Assembly (NCBI GenBank): GCA_948442695.1
Contig: CAOJSF010000001.1
Location: 1 to 64,000 of the forward strand
Length of the DNA stretch: 64,000 bases
Source: an uncultured Clostridia bacterium
GTDB lineage: Bacteria; Bacillota; Clostridia; Christensenellales; UBA1242
Direction of reading: 5' to 3'
Below, piece by piece: positions 10,410-20,259 of this stretch (its first letter is position 1; every line of letters begins with the position of its first letter). The position numbers were made by a program, and so were the translations under genes. A model generated the notes under the pieces. That model saw only the letters and a program-made list of their open reading frames with translations. It ran no database searches and was not told the origin of the DNA.

Positions 10410-12206
10410 GTGAAAAAACACGGGCTTGAACATATTAAAAATGTATTTAATCCAACAGAGGAGAAATTGCCACAGATAGTTGATTATTTTGTGGAATTTT
10501 ATGGTGAAGAATATAGGCCACAGATTGAAGAGCGAATAAAAAATACACACTTTATTTTTTATGAGCGTGGTGACTATATGCTTCTAGAAAGATATTTTGA
10601 AAGCCTTAAACAATCGCTTGCGGGTGAATTTTTTGATGAATTTACTGGTGGAGAAAAGGGGAATTATTTATTTGAAGATTTTTCATTTTCAAAACTAAAT
10701 TCTTCTCTTAGTCAGGTTGAGTTGTGGATTAAAGATATAAAAAAGGTTGACAAAAAAAGTCTGTTGGAATTTTTGAGAGTTTATCATTTAGATGAGTTAT
10801 TAAAAGAATGTAAAAGTGATTTGAGTGATAAATTGAAAGATAAAGTTTTTTTAGATAAATTAAAAGAAAGTTTAAAAAGTTTTGACAGTCTTTATAAATA
10901 TTGTTATAAAGATGATTTTGATTATTTAAATGAAGAACTTGAAAAAATCAACAAACTGCTTCCGAATGATAAAATAGAAGAGATTGAAATGGAATTTGAA
11001 AAAGATGTCAGGGAGGCAGTTGGGGTTGTTCTTTTAAAATTATTAAAAATTGACATCAACTATGAAAATATAGATTATCTTGACAGCATTGCTCCATTTT
11101 TATTAAGAAATATTTTGACAAATCCAGAACTTCTTTCAAAACATGATAAACAAGAATATCTAGAAATAAAACACAATCTTTATGGCATGGCAAACTATCA
11201 TGTGCAAGATATAAATAATTTAGATGAAGAAGAAAAGCAAAGGCATATTGATGATTTAGTAGATTATCCTCTTGCTGTAATCAAAGAAAAACTATTAAAA
11301 CTATACAATAAAAAGCAGATGAAAATTTCGCAATTGAAGTCAAATTTTGAAGATGTGAATAATTTGATAGAAAACAATGTGACAGGGAAGAATGCCTACT
11401 TAAAAACTGTTGAGAATTTTAAAGATAATCTTTTTCCAGAAGAGGCTTATAATGTGATTTGTCCAGGACTTGCAGGGGATGACAAATTTTATAATATTGT
11501 TTTTTACAACTCAGTTGTCAAATTTCTTGATAGCGTTCTGATACATGAAATAAATCATTCTGTGTCTAGTTTTGCAAAGGTGGAAAAATCGCAGAGATAT
11601 ATTGATCAAGGTTATAATGATGTCTACTGCAAAAATGGATTTGTCAGCAAGAGATATCTTGAAGACGGAAAGGGCAATGTGATTCCATATTTTGATGTAA
11701 GGGTGGATTATACACCTTTGAATGAGGCAATAAATGAATATCTTTCACAAAAGATTTGTGACAAAATGGTAAAAGATAATTTCAAAATAGGCAGGTTTTA
11801 TGCAAATCAAGGTGGCAAATCTTCCTATACAAATGATTTTCCTCTTCTTATAAATTTCTTCGAAAACAATTTGCAGGATATAATTAAGTGTAATATGAGT
11901 GAGGATGAAAATTTAATTTATTCTACATTTGGCGAAGAAAATATTGACCAGATTGCTCAGTCGGTGTATAATTATAGTGTCCTTAGAAAGATGAAGACAG
12001 AAGAATATTATAAATTTTTGCATGAGCGAAATTCACTCTTAGGCAAAAAAAATATTTTCGAGTCTTTAAAAAATGCGAATTTAGTTTGGTCGGAAGTTTC
12101 ACTTCCATTTGTAAAATGTTTTAAAATGGTTGATGAAGCAGTTGAAAATATAGGAAGATATAAACAAGAGAAATTGCTTTTAAATGAACAAAAAGAACAT
12201 ATTTAA
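10410..12206 (+). CDS. HExxH metallopeptidase-like protein, paralogue 2
   Basis: A 598-residue soluble protein, the longest of the three tandem relatives. It starts at GTG 10410, 3 nt after the AAGGAGCA ribosome site; the overlapping ATG at 10408 is followed immediately by a stop. The N-terminus (KHGLEHIKNVFNPTEEKLPQ, then IVDYFVEFYGEEYRPQIEER) clearly matches paralogue 1 (RHGLEGVNLYNPVEGKLDK). The middle is helical and diverged. The putative metal site is HEINH (379-383) with LNEAINEY (Glu439) downstream. The strong conservation of both ends and of the metal site, with a fast-changing middle, suggests a common catalytic core with different partners or substrates. Function is unknown. Confidence 0.7.
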   Translation: MKKHGLEHIKNVFNPTEEKLPQIVDYFVEFYGEEYRPQIEERIKNTHFIFYERGDYMLLERYFESLKQSLAGEFFDEFTGGEKGNYLFEDFSFSKLNSSLSQVELWIKDIKKVDKKSLLEFLRVYHLDELLKECKSDLSDKLKDKVFLDKLKESLKSFDSLYKYCYKDDFDYLNEELEKINKLLPNDKIEEIEMEFEKDVREAVGVVLLKLLKIDINYENIDYLDSIAPFLLRNILTNPELLSKHDKQEYLEIKHNLYGMANYHVQDINNLDEEEKQRHIDDLVDYPLAVIKEKLLKLYNKKQMKISQLKSNFEDVNNLIENNVTGKNAYLKTVENFKDNLFPEEAYNVICPGLAGDDKFYNIVFYNSVVKFLDSVLIHEINHSVSSFAKVEKSQRYIDQGYNDVYCKNGFVSKRYLEDGKGNVIPYFDVRVDYTPLNEAINEYLSQKICDKMVKDNFKIGRFYANQGGKSSYTNDFPLLINFFENNLQDIIKCNMSEDENLIYSTFGEENIDQIAQSVYNYSVLRKMKTEEYYKFLHERNSLLGKKNIFESLKNANLVWSEVSLPFVKCFKMVDEAVENIGRYKQEKLLLNEQKEHI

Positions 12207-12253
12207 AATAAAAAGTTGAAACAAGAGAAAAGCGCTCAAACATGGAGGGAGAA

Positions 12254-13237
12254 ATGAAAAAAGAGGATTATCAAAAAAATTGTGACAAATTAAAGGAAAA
12301 ACTCCCTCAAATTGTTGAGTTTTTTGTTATGGTCTATGGCGAAGAATATCGAAATCAAATTGAAGAAAGATTAAAAAGCACAGTTTTTCTTTTCTTTGAC
12401 AACGATATTGCTTTTGATAGAGGGGTGGAAGACTATAATTTATCAGTCATACATGAAAATAAAATTATAGACCTTGAAGAAATTTATAGCGATATGGTGA
12501 TTGATAAATCAATAAAAAATTTTGAAGGGTTTGCTTTTGCAAGTGCCAGACTTGACAACCTTGATAGGGTGGCAAATGCCTGCGTTTTGGCACCGATTGA
12601 AAAGTTGACAGATCAGGTTTTGTTTCATGAACTTAACCATATAATTCAGTCTGATGTCAAATTTTTGAATAAAAATAATGAAAGCAGGCTCATGACAAGG
12701 TCAGGTCTAAAAAGAGATTATTATGATATAGACTTAGAAAACTTGACTGCGATCCGAAAGGTTTCAGAAAGAGAGGAGTCTGATTTGTCATTATACAATG
12801 GACTTAATGAGGTTTTTACTGAATGGACAACCTTAAAAGTTTTGGACAAGGCAATAAGGTCTGGTTTTAGGCTGGGTGAAAAGAAAAATGAAGAGGCAGT
12901 TTATGCTGTGACTTTTCCTATAATGGGGCAGTTTATTGACGGAATGATTGAGGCTATGAAAGAGACTTTTATGAAAGGAAATAAGAAAGAACTTTTAAAA
13001 TTTCTTTCAACCAAAGAACTGGAAAAACTTTGTGAGGCATTAAATATGCTTATTGAGTTTGAATATAGTCATGCTGATGAAATGCTGAAAAAATTGCAAT
13101 ATAGAAAATTAAATATTAATGACCTTTTAAAGATGCCGTCAGAAAAGATTCCGTTAGATTTAAGAAGTTATGCAAATATGTTTTTGAATTTAAAGAATAT
13201 AGTTGATGAAATTGAAAATGAAAATTCTCTAGAATAA
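12254..13237 (+). CDS. HExxH metallopeptidase-like protein, paralogue 3 (short)
   Basis: A 327-residue protein lacking most of the long helical middle of its two neighbours. It keeps the N-terminal module (KLPQIVEFFVMVYGEEYRNQ), the metal-site motif HELNH (125-129) and GLNEVFTEW (Glu186), so it may show the minimal core of the family. Start: ATG 12254 after TGGAGGG; the ATG at 12242 lies upstream of that ribosome site. Only about 47 nt separate it from paralogue 2 and no terminator is seen between them, so the two are probably co-transcribed. The ending 'FLNLKNIVDEIENENSLE' resembles the ends of the other two. Confidence 0.7.
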   Translation: MKKEDYQKNCDKLKEKLPQIVEFFVMVYGEEYRNQIEERLKSTVFLFFDNDIAFDRGVEDYNLSVIHENKIIDLEEIYSDMVIDKSIKNFEGFAFASARLDNLDRVANACVLAPIEKLTDQVLFHELNHIIQSDVKFLNKNNESRLMTRSGLKRDYYDIDLENLTAIRKVSEREESDLSLYNGLNEVFTEWTTLKVLDKAIRSGFRLGEKKNEEAVYAVTFPIMGQFIDGMIEAMKETFMKGNKKELLKFLSTKELEKLCEALNMLIEFEYSHADEMLKKLQYRKLNINDLLKMPSEKIPLDLRSYANMFLNLKNIVDEIENENSLE

Positions 13238-13455
13238 GAGCAAAAAAATCAAAAAATCAAAGAGTCAAATAAAAATAAATTTGGTAGAGATTAATAATAA
13301 ATATTTTTGGTTGATAAAGTTGAAAAATGTGGTTTTTATAAAATATTTATGACAAATATAAATCAATTAATAAAAATATGTTATCAATAAAAATAGGATG
13401 AAAAGCATTGACTTTACTTTCCTATGTTGCAATGCTTAAATGTAAAGGAAAATAT

Positions 13456-14777
13456 ATGAAAAAACTGTGGAATGGTAGTTTTATAAAAAAACATGTCTGA
13501 TTATGGTGTTATGTTTTTGTGTTTTTTCGGCATCAATATTGATGGTTGGTTGTGGTGAATGTAAGCATGAAAATCTATCAACTTATTTTTATGATTTAGA
13601 ATATCACTGGAGAGTTTGTGAGGATTGCGACAAAGCAATAGGTAAAGAGAAACATATATTTGAAGATAGTCTTCTCGAAAACAACACTTTAGCAAAGATT
13701 TGCAAAGAATGTAAATATCAAATTTCCGAGTCAGTTATGTCGGCTGTATTGCCAAACAATTTCTTAAATGTTCTTGCTGAAAGTGGAATTGATTTGCGTC
13801 AAATTAGTAAAATTTCTTTTGACTATAATGTTGTTGATGGTTTTATCAACACCGAAAAACTTATTGACAATAAGATTCAAGTTTGGCAAAAAGAGAATGA
13901 ACTTTCGCTTGTTTATCAAGGCAAAATTAAGGTGGAAGATTGTTTCAAATTGTTTGGAGGCGATTATTTTTGGTTTAAAGAAATTGTATTTAATAATTTT
14001 GATATTTCAAATGTGACAAATATGTCATCTATGTTTTATCTTTGTTCAAATTTGAAAACTCTTAATTTGGCAAATATTAATACGTCCAGGGTGACAAGCA
14101 TGGCAGGTATGTTTGATGGATGTGCAAAATTGCTGACGCTAAATTTATCAAATTTCAATACATCAAATGTGGAAGATATGAACCGTATGTTTTTTGGTTT
14201 CTCAAGTTTGATAAGTCTTGATATTACAAGTTTCAACACACCTAGGGTGGCAAAAATGAATTATATTTTTCAGAACTGTTCAAGTTTAATGACGCTTAAT
14301 TTATCAAGTTTCAACACAATTAATGTGACAAATATGAGTAATATGTTTGATGGATGCTCTAAATTAATGTCGCTTGACCTGACAAGTTTTGACACCTCAA
14401 AAGTGAATGATATGAGCAATATGTTTTTTGGCTGTTCAGGACTTTCATCACTCAATCTGACAAGTTTTGATACATCTAACGTTTGTTTTATGTCTGAAAT
14501 GTTTTATAATTGTTCAAACTTAACAATGCTTAACCTTGCAAGTTTTAATACTTCAAAAGTGACTAGTATGTCTTCAATGTTTTTTGCTTGCTCAGGTTTG
14601 CCAGAACTCAACTTGACAAGTTTTGACACTTTAAAAGTCACTAGTATGAATTATATGTTTGAGGGGTGCGAAAATCTTGAAACAATATTAGTCGGTCAAT
14701 CATGGGTTACAGCAAGAAATCATTATTTAATGTTTAGTGGTTGCAAATGTCAAGGCGTGACAATAGTATGTTTTTAA
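13456..14777 (+). CDS. BspA-like (DUF285) lipoprotein needing a -1 frameshift
   Basis: The ATG at 13456 has a good AAAGGA site 6 nt upstream and reads MKKLWNGSFIKK, then meets a stop at 13498. Shifting -1 at the A7 run (13485-13491, codons A AAA AAA) joins it to the long frame, giving a complete lipoprotein signal: basic N-terminus, hydrophobic CLIMVLCFCVFSASIL, lipobox MVGC. A Cys-rich segment (CEDC, CKEC) and about nine degenerate repeats of about 23-25 residues follow, of the form 'LNLtsFdTSkVtsMs.MFfgCs', typical of BspA-like surface proteins (mycoplasma lipoprotein-10 repeat). It is probably surface-exposed and adhesive. Without the shift, translation could start at 13503 and lack the basic N-region. 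A phase-variable tract, programmed frameshift or sequencing error are all possible. Confidence 0.75.
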
Positions 14778-14803
14778 AAACATATCGCAAGATATGTTTT
14801 TTT
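14776..14803 (+). terminator. intrinsic terminator after the BspA-like gene
   Basis: AAACATATC, loop GCAA, GATATGTTTTTTT. Nearly the same stem as the terminator at 3194. Confidence 0.85.
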
Positions 14804-14919
14804 GATTTAGTCATGTTGTTTTTTGTTTAATTTTGTTATGCTTGAAATTTCAGAATAAAACATTTTATATTTTTAGAGAAAATTCTTTGGATTCCTTTTA
14901 TTAAATTGCGATAAAACGC

Positions 14920-14948
14920 TTGACAATGGGGCAGGGGTATGATATAAT
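14920..14948 (+). promoter_or_regulatory. strong sigma-A promoter of the str operon
   Basis: TTGACA (14920-14925), 17-nt spacer ending TGA, perfect TATAAT (14943-14948). It gives the reference spacing for this host. Transcription should start near 14955. Confidence 0.85.
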
Positions 14949-14950
14949 TT

Positions 14951-15161
14951 GCCCGTATGCTTCGTTGTCGGAGGCAATGCTTTATGGCATGACTTATGTT
15001 ATGCTTCCTTGATTTTAAGGAATGGGCAGAAACAAACAGCAGGTGAGTTTATCTTGCCGATTTGCAAAATATTGCGAAGTTGCACATTTGTGCAATCGTG
15101 CTGTTCATGTTTTACAAAATAAAAGCATTTTTCATGCACGACAACATTGTCGTGCTTTTTT
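14951..15161 (+). ncRNA. structured leader RNA with attenuator before rpsL
   Basis: About 210 nt between promoter and rpsL that can fold into two domains. Domain 1: closing helix GCCC (14951-14954)/GGGC (15024-15027) around three hairpins, GCTTC/GGAGGC (14959-14975), ATGC/GCAT (14977-14990) and TCCTT/AAGGA (15006-15021). Domain 2: AACAGCA (15035-15041)/TGCTGTT (15099-15105) enclosing the hairpin TGCACA/TGTGCA (15081-15094). A strong terminator follows (15136-15161). A four-way junction plus terminator ahead of a ribosomal operon looks like a cis-regulatory leader. I do not recognise it as a named class. A stand-alone small RNA ending at the terminator is an alternative. Confidence 0.6.
15136..15161 (+). 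terminator. attenuator terminator in the rpsL leader
   Basis: GCACGACA, loop ACAT, TGTCGTGC and six T. It lies 43 nt upstream of rpsL, inside the transcript from the 14920 promoter, so it must be read through for operon expression. Confidence 0.8.
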
Positions 15162-15204
15162 AAAGACAAATTTCTTTATAAAATAAAGTTAAAAGGAGAA
15201 AATC

Positions 15205-15585
15205 ATGCCTACATTTAACCAACTTGTGAGAAAAGGTCGTAAAGATGCGAAGAAGAAGTCAAAGGCTCCTATTCTTCAAGAATGCCCTCAAAAAAGAGGT
15301 GTTTGTCTTTCTGTTAAGACTGCAACTCCTAAAAAGCCAAACTCAGCGCTTCGTAAGATTGCCAGAGTGAAATTCTCAAATGGCTTTGAAGGAACTTGCT
15401 ATATCCCTGGTATCGGTCACAACCTTCAAGAGCATAGTGTTGTTCTTGTTCGTGGTGGCAGAGTTAAGGACCTTCCTGGTGTTCGTTATCACATCATTCG
15501 TGGAAGTCTTGATACTGCCGGTGTTCAAAACAGAAAACAATCAAGATCTAAATACGGCGCTAAACGCCCAAAGAAATCTAAGTAA
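15205..15585 (+). CDS. rpsL: 30S ribosomal protein S12
   Basis: 126 residues, close to the usual length. S12 helps decode at the A site of the small subunit. Diagnostic sequence: [11 protein letters not shown] at the start, [22 protein letters not shown] (the streptomycin-sensitivity lysine is present), [24 protein letters not shown] with the conserved Asp that is methylthiolated in many bacteria, and a basic tail. It begins after AAAAGGAG and is the first gene of rpsL-rpsG-fusA-tuf, behind a structured leader that probably controls the operon. Confidence 0.98.
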   Translation: MPTFNQLVRKGRKDAKKKSKAPILQECPQKRGVCLSVKTATPKKPNSALRKIARVKFSNGFEGTCYIPGIGHNLQEHSVVLVRGGRVKDLPGVRYHIIRGSLDTAGVQNRKQSRSKYGAKRPKKSK

Positions 15586-15647
15586 TTTGATTTCTATTTG
15601 ATGAATTTTCATCAACTTAAACAAAATTTTTAAAAGGAGAAAAAATT

Positions 15648-16121
15648 ATGCCAAGAAGAAATAGTGCCGTAAAAAGAGAAGTTCTTGCTGATCCTATTTA
15701 CAAAAGCAAAGTTGTGACTAAACTTATCAATCAAGTTATGGAATCAGGAAAGAAAGGTCTTGCACAAAGAATTGTTTACGGTTCATTTGACATTATCAAA
15801 GAGAAAATGGATCTTGATCCTATCGAAGTTTTCACAACTGCTCTTGAAAATGTTAAACCTGTTCTTGAAACAAAATCAAGAAGGGTTGGTGGTGCAACAT
15901 ACCAGGTTCCTATGGAAATCAGACCTGAAAGACGCCAAACTCTTGCTATTCGCTGGATTGTAAGTTTTGCAAGAAAGAGAAGTGGCGAAAGAGGAATGGA
16001 TGCAAAACTTGCAGGTGAAATCATGGACGCTTACAACTCAACTGGTGCTTCTATTAAGAGAAGAGATGAAATGCACAGAATGGCTGAAGCAAACAAGGCT
16101 TTTGCTCATTTCAAGTGGTAA
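15648..16121 (+). CDS. rpsG: 30S ribosomal protein S7
   Basis: 157 residues, typical length. S7 nucleates assembly of the 3' head domain of 16S rRNA and lines the E site. Recognisable segments: [69 protein letters not shown] and the C-terminal [27 protein letters not shown] lies 8 nt before the ATG. It is 62 nt after rpsL and 187 nt before fusA, without an obvious terminator between, so it is read as one transcript. Confidence 0.98.
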   Translation: MPRRNSAVKREVLADPIYKSKVVTKLINQVMESGKKGLAQRIVYGSFDIIKEKMDLDPIEVFTTALENVKPVLETKSRRVGGATYQVPMEIRPERRQTLAIRWIVSFARKRSGERGMDAKLAGEIMDAYNSTGASIKRRDEMHRMAEANKAFAHFKW

Positions 16122-16308
16122 TATAAAACCATTTGCTTATTTTAGTTTTTATAGTTTCTTGTATAAGAAATTATCTGAAAAATTAAAAATAATAAACTTT
16201 TTAAGTTTTATTAATTTAATAAATAAAAACAAAAAAGTTTAAAAATTTTATAAAAAGTTAATAAAATTAACATAAATTAAGGATAAAAATCCTAAAAAGG
16301 AGAAAATT

Positions 16309-18381
16309 ATGTCAGAAAATCTAGAATTAACTAGAAATGTCGGTATCATGGCTCATATCGACGCTGGTAAGACTACAACCACTGAAAGAATTCTTTATTA
16401 CACTGGTAAAAGTCATAAAATCGGCGAAGTTCATGACGGCGCTGCTACTATGGACTGGATGGCTCAAGAGCAAGAGCGTGGTATCACAATTACTTCTGCT
16501 TGTACTACTTGCAACTGGAAGGGACATAAAATAAACATTATCGACACCCCTGGACACGTTGACTTCACAATCGAAGTTGAACGCTCTCTTAAGGTGCTTG
16601 ATGGAACTGTTCTTGTATTGTCTGCCCGTGACAAGGTTCAACCTCAAACTGAAACAGTTTGGCGTCAGGCTACAAAATACAAAGTCCCTGCAATCATCTA
16701 TGTCAACAAAATGGACAGAGATGCTGCTGACTTCTTTGCTTGTGTTGAGTCTATCGAAAGAAGACTTAAAACAAAAGCCCTTCCTATTCAAATGCCTATA
16801 GGCGAGTCTGATACATTCTCAGGAATTATCGACCTTCTTAATATGAAAGCAGAAATCTATAAGGATGACATGGGAACTCAGATTGAAATCACTGATATTC
16901 CTGCAGACCTTAAAGACAAAGCAGAAGAACTTCGAAACAGCCTCATTGAAAACGTTGTTGAAACAGATGATGCTCTCTTAGAGAGATACTTCGCTGGAGA
17001 AGAAATTTCTATTGAAGAACTCAAAAAAGCCATCAGAAAGGCAACAATCGCTAAGACTTTCACTCCTGTTCTTTGTGGATCATCTTACAAAAACAAGGGT
17101 GTTCAAATGCTTCTTGACGCTATGGTTGAATATCTTCCATCACCACTTGATATTCCTGCTATTAAAGGTATCAACCCAGACAGCGAACAAGAGGAAGAGA
17201 GAAAGGCTGATGAAAAAGAACCTTTTGCCGGTCTTGCTTTCAAATTTATGACTGACCCATTCGTAGGCGGTCTCACTTTCTTCAGAGTTTACTCTGGTAA
17301 ACTTACTGCTGGAAGTTATGTTTACAACTCAAACACAGGTAAAACTGAAAGAGTTGGTCGTCTTATCCGTATGCACTCAAATACAAGAACTGAAATTACT
17401 GAGGTTGGTGCAGGTGATATTGCGGCTATCGTTGGACTTAAAGATACAATCACAGGACATACTCTTTGTGATGAAAAACATCCTATCCAACTTGAAAGTA
17501 TGGAATTCCCAGAACCAGTTATTCAACTTGCTATCGAACCTAAAACAAAAGATATGCAGGAAAAAATGGCTCTCGCTCTTGCAAAACTTATGAGAGAAGA
17601 CCCATCATTCAGAGTGACTTCAAATACTGAAACTGGACAAACTCTTATCGCTGGTATGGGTGAACTTCACCTTGAAATCATTGTTGACAGACTTTTGAGA
17701 GAATTTAAAGTTGAAGCGACTGTTGGTAAGCCTCAGGTTTCTTACCGTGAAGCAATTAAGAAAGCAGTTCGTTGCGAAGGTAAATTCATCCGTCAAAGTG
17801 GTGGTAAAGGTCAATATGGTCACTGCGTTATCGATATGGAACCATTGCCAGCAGGCTCAGGTTATGAATTTATCGATAAAACAGTTGGTGGATCAGTTCC
17901 AAAAGAATATATCCAACCTATCAACAACGGTATTCAAGAAGCCCGCATGAACGGTGTTCTTGCTGGATATGAAACTGTTGACTTTAGAGTTACACTTGTT
18001 GATGGTTCTTACCACGAAGTTGACTCTTCTGAAATGGCGTTCAAAATCGCTGGTTCAATGGCATTCCAGGATGGATGCAAAAAGGCTGATGCTGTGATTT
18101 TGGAACCTATTATGAAAGTTACTGTAGAAGTTCCTGATGAATATCTCGGCACAGTAATGGGCAACCTTACTTCTCGTCGTGGTATGCTTACTGGAAATGA
18201 ATCTTCTGCAGGAATCCAAATCGTAAATGCAGAAGTTCCTCTTGCAGAAATGTTTGGTTATGCAACTGACCTTCGTTCTCAAACTCAAGGTAGAGGCAAT
18301 TATGTTATGGAACCTCTTAGATATCAAGAAGTGCCAAAATCAATTGCAAACACTATCATAGGTGAAAGAGCAAAAGCGTAA
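16309..18381 (+). CDS. fusA: elongation factor G
   Basis: 690-residue translational GTPase that drives tRNA-mRNA translocation and, with RRF, ribosome recycling. G motifs: [12 protein letters not shown] (about 17-28), RGITITSA switch, [13 protein letters not shown] and the G5 loop GSSYKNKG. Domain II ([20 protein letters not shown]), domain III ([10 protein letters not shown]), domain IV ([12 protein letters not shown]) and domain V ([17 protein letters not shown]) are complete. The gene uses only TGG for Trp and contains no in-frame TGA, evidence that the chromosome uses the standard code. Start after AAAAGGAG. Confidence 0.98.
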   Translation: MSENLELTRNVGIMAHIDAGKTTTTERILYYTGKSHKIGEVHDGAATMDWMAQEQERGITITSACTTCNWKGHKINIIDTPGHVDFTIEVERSLKVLDGTVLVLSARDKVQPQTETVWRQATKYKVPAIIYVNKMDRDAADFFACVESIERRLKTKALPIQMPIGESDTFSGIIDLLNMKAEIYKDDMGTQIEITDIPADLKDKAEELRNSLIENVVETDDALLERYFAGEEISIEELKKAIRKATIAKTFTPVLCGSSYKNKGVQMLLDAMVEYLPSPLDIPAIKGINPDSEQEEERKADEKEPFAGLAFKFMTDPFVGGLTFFRVYSGKLTAGSYVYNSNTGKTERVGRLIRMHSNTRTEITEVGAGDIAAIVGLKDTITGHTLCDEKHPIQLESMEFPEPVIQLAIEPKTKDMQEKMALALAKLMREDPSFRVTSNTETGQTLIAGMGELHLEIIVDRLLREFKVEATVGKPQVSYREAIKKAVRCEGKFIRQSGGKGQYGHCVIDMEPLPAGSGYEFIDKTVGGSVPKEYIQPINNGIQEARMNGVLAGYETVDFRVTLVDGSYHEVDSSEMAFKIAGSMAFQDGCKKADAVILEPIMKVTVEVPDEYLGTVMGNLTSRRGMLTGNESSAGIQIVNAEVPLAEMFGYATDLRSQTQGRGNYVMEPLRYQEVPKSIANTIIGERAKA

Positions 18382-18570
18382 TTTTAAAAAATTGCGTATT
18401 ATTAAAGAAAAGAATGATAAAAATGTCTCCCTTTAAAAAGATAGGGGAGACAGAGTTATCGTTTTGAAGAAAATTTGACAAATCGTCAAAAAATATTGCA
18501 AAATCGTTTTGCAAAATAAAAAAATTGTGTTAAAATAACATTAGTAATTTAAAAAAGGAGATTATTAAAT

Positions 18571-19758
18571 ATGGCAGAAGCTTATGTTAGATCTAAGCCA
18601 CACGTTAACGTTGGTACTATCGGACACGTTGACCATGGTAAGACAACTCTTACAGCCGCTATTACATTCATGTACGGCACACAAAAAATGAAATATGATG
18701 AAATCGATAAAGCCCCAGAAGAAAAGGCTAGAGGTATTACAATTAATACTTCTCACGTAGAATACGAGACTGAAAATCGTCACTACGCTCACGTAGACTG
18801 CCCAGGACACGCTGACTACGTTAAAAACATGATTACTGGTGCTGCTCAAATGGACGGAGCAATCCTCGTAGTTGCAGCAACTGATGGTCCTATGCCTCAA
18901 ACTAGAGAGCACATCCTTCTTGCAAGACAAGTTGGTGTTCCATACATCATCGTGTTCATGAACAAAACTGATCAAGTTGACGATCCAGAACTTCTTGAAC
19001 TTGTTGAAATGGAAATTCGTGACCTTCTTAGCGCTTACGACTTCCCAGGAGATGACACTCCTATTATCAAAGGCTCAGCACTTAAAGCACTTGAAGCGGC
19101 TCAGGCTGGAAAAATGGATGATCCTGCTTGCACTTGCATTAAAGAACTTGCTGCTGCTCTTGATTCTTATATCCCAGAACCTACAAGAGACACTGACAAA
19201 CCTTTCCTTATGCCTGTAGAAGACGTATTCACAATCACTGGTCGTGGTACTGTTGCTACTGGTAGAGTAGAAAGAGGTACTATTAAAGTTGGTGACACTG
19301 TTGAACTTGTTGGTCTTGGCGAATCTAGACAAACAGTTGTAACAGGCGTTGAAATGTTCCACAAATCACTTGACGCTGCTCTTGCTGGTGATAACGCTGG
19401 ACTTCTTCTTCGTGGCGTTCAAAGAACAGAAATCGAAAGAGGACAAGTTCTTTGCAAACCTGGTACTATTCACCCTCATACAAAATATACTGCTGAAGTA
19501 TACGTTCTTAAGAAAGAAGAAGGTGGCCGTCATACTCCATTCTTCAATGGCTATAGACCACAATTCTATTTCAGAACTACAGACGTTACTGGTGTAGTTG
19601 AACTTGAAAAGGGCGTAGAAATGGTTATGCCTGGTGACCACATCAACATGACTATTACTCTTAACAAGCCAGTTGCTATTGAACAAGGACTTCGTTTCGC
19701 TATCCGTGAAGGTGGCAGAACAGTTGGTTCAGGCGTAGTATCTACTGTTATTGAATAA
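18571..19758 (+). CDS. tuf: elongation factor Tu
   Basis: 395-residue GTPase that delivers aminoacyl-tRNA to the ribosome. Motifs: GHVDHGKTT (18-26), [23 protein letters not shown] (variant of the common NKxD) and GSALKAL. Domain II ([17 protein letters not shown]) and domain III with [19 protein letters not shown] are present. Preceded by AAAAAGGAG. The 189-nt gap after fusA contains a GC-containing hairpin (TCTCCC/GGGGAGA, about 18425-18450) without a T-run, and AT-rich sequence that could hold a secondary promoter (TAAAAT near 18532). A strong terminator follows. Confidence 0.98.
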   Translation: MAEAYVRSKPHVNVGTIGHVDHGKTTLTAAITFMYGTQKMKYDEIDKAPEEKARGITINTSHVEYETENRHYAHVDCPGHADYVKNMITGAAQMDGAILVVAATDGPMPQTREHILLARQVGVPYIIVFMNKTDQVDDPELLELVEMEIRDLLSAYDFPGDDTPIIKGSALKALEAAQAGKMDDPACTCIKELAAALDSYIPEPTRDTDKPFLMPVEDVFTITGRGTVATGRVERGTIKVGDTVELVGLGESRQTVVTGVEMFHKSLDAALAGDNAGLLLRGVQRTEIERGQVLCKPGTIHPHTKYTAEVYVLKKEEGGRHTPFFNGYRPQFYFRTTDVTGVVELEKGVEMVMPGDHINMTITLNKPVAIEQGLRFAIREGGRTVGSGVVSTVIE

Positions 19759-19770
19759 TAATTAAATTTA

Positions 19771-19803
19771 AAAAATAGGTGCAATTTTTGTGCCTATTTT
19801 TTT
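19771..19803 (+). terminator. intrinsic terminator after tuf
   Basis: AAATAGG-GCA pairs with TGC-CCTATTT across a T-rich loop, followed by seven T. Confidence 0.85.
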
Positions 19804-19826
19804 ATTTAAAAAGTAAAATTAATACA

Positions 19827-20055
19827 AATGAAGCATATGTTTATTTATTTTTATAATGACATTATTAATGGAACTTATATTTATTTTTATAATTACATTT
19901 TTAATGAAGCATATATTTTTATAAGGACATATTTAATGAAGCATATATTTTTATAAGGAAATTTTTAATGGGCGATATGTTTATTTAAGTTTATAAGGAT
20001 ATTATCAATGAATCATATCTTTAATTAAGATTGTAAAGACATTATTGATGCATAT
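19827..20055 (+). repeat. degenerate noncoding tandem repeat array
   Basis: Six to seven units of about 32-42 nt, each starting AATGAAGCATAT or a close variant and continuing with a T-rich stretch and TTATAAGGACAT-like end. Units 3 and 4 (about 19911-19975) are nearly identical; outer units are more worn. No ORF or clear pairing explains it. With flanks it fills most of the 500-bp gap between tuf and the next gene. Confidence 0.7.
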
Positions 20056-20210
20056 GCTTTTTTGTTAGCCAAACAAGACAAGCAAAATGAGTGACTTTTG
20101 AAAGTAAGAATAAGACTGAAATTGAATGTTTTTTATATGCAATAAATATAAAATGTTGTGATTGTTAAGATTTGATTAAACAAATTTTATTGTTTATTTC
20201 ATTTTAGGAA

Positions 20211-20239
20211 TTGACTCTTTGGTGATGAAGTGATATAAT
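20211..20239 (+). promoter_or_regulatory. sigma-A promoter
   Basis: TTGACT (20211-20216), 17-nt spacer ending TGA, perfect TATAAT (20234-20239), upstream of the gene at 20260. Confidence 0.8.
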
Positions 20240-20259
20240 AATATAAATAGAGGTGAAAA

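Noticed and set aside
18425-18450. Terminator between fusA and tuf
   Set aside because: The hairpin TCTCCC/GGGGAGA has no T-run and the operon normally continues; kept only as a note under tuf.
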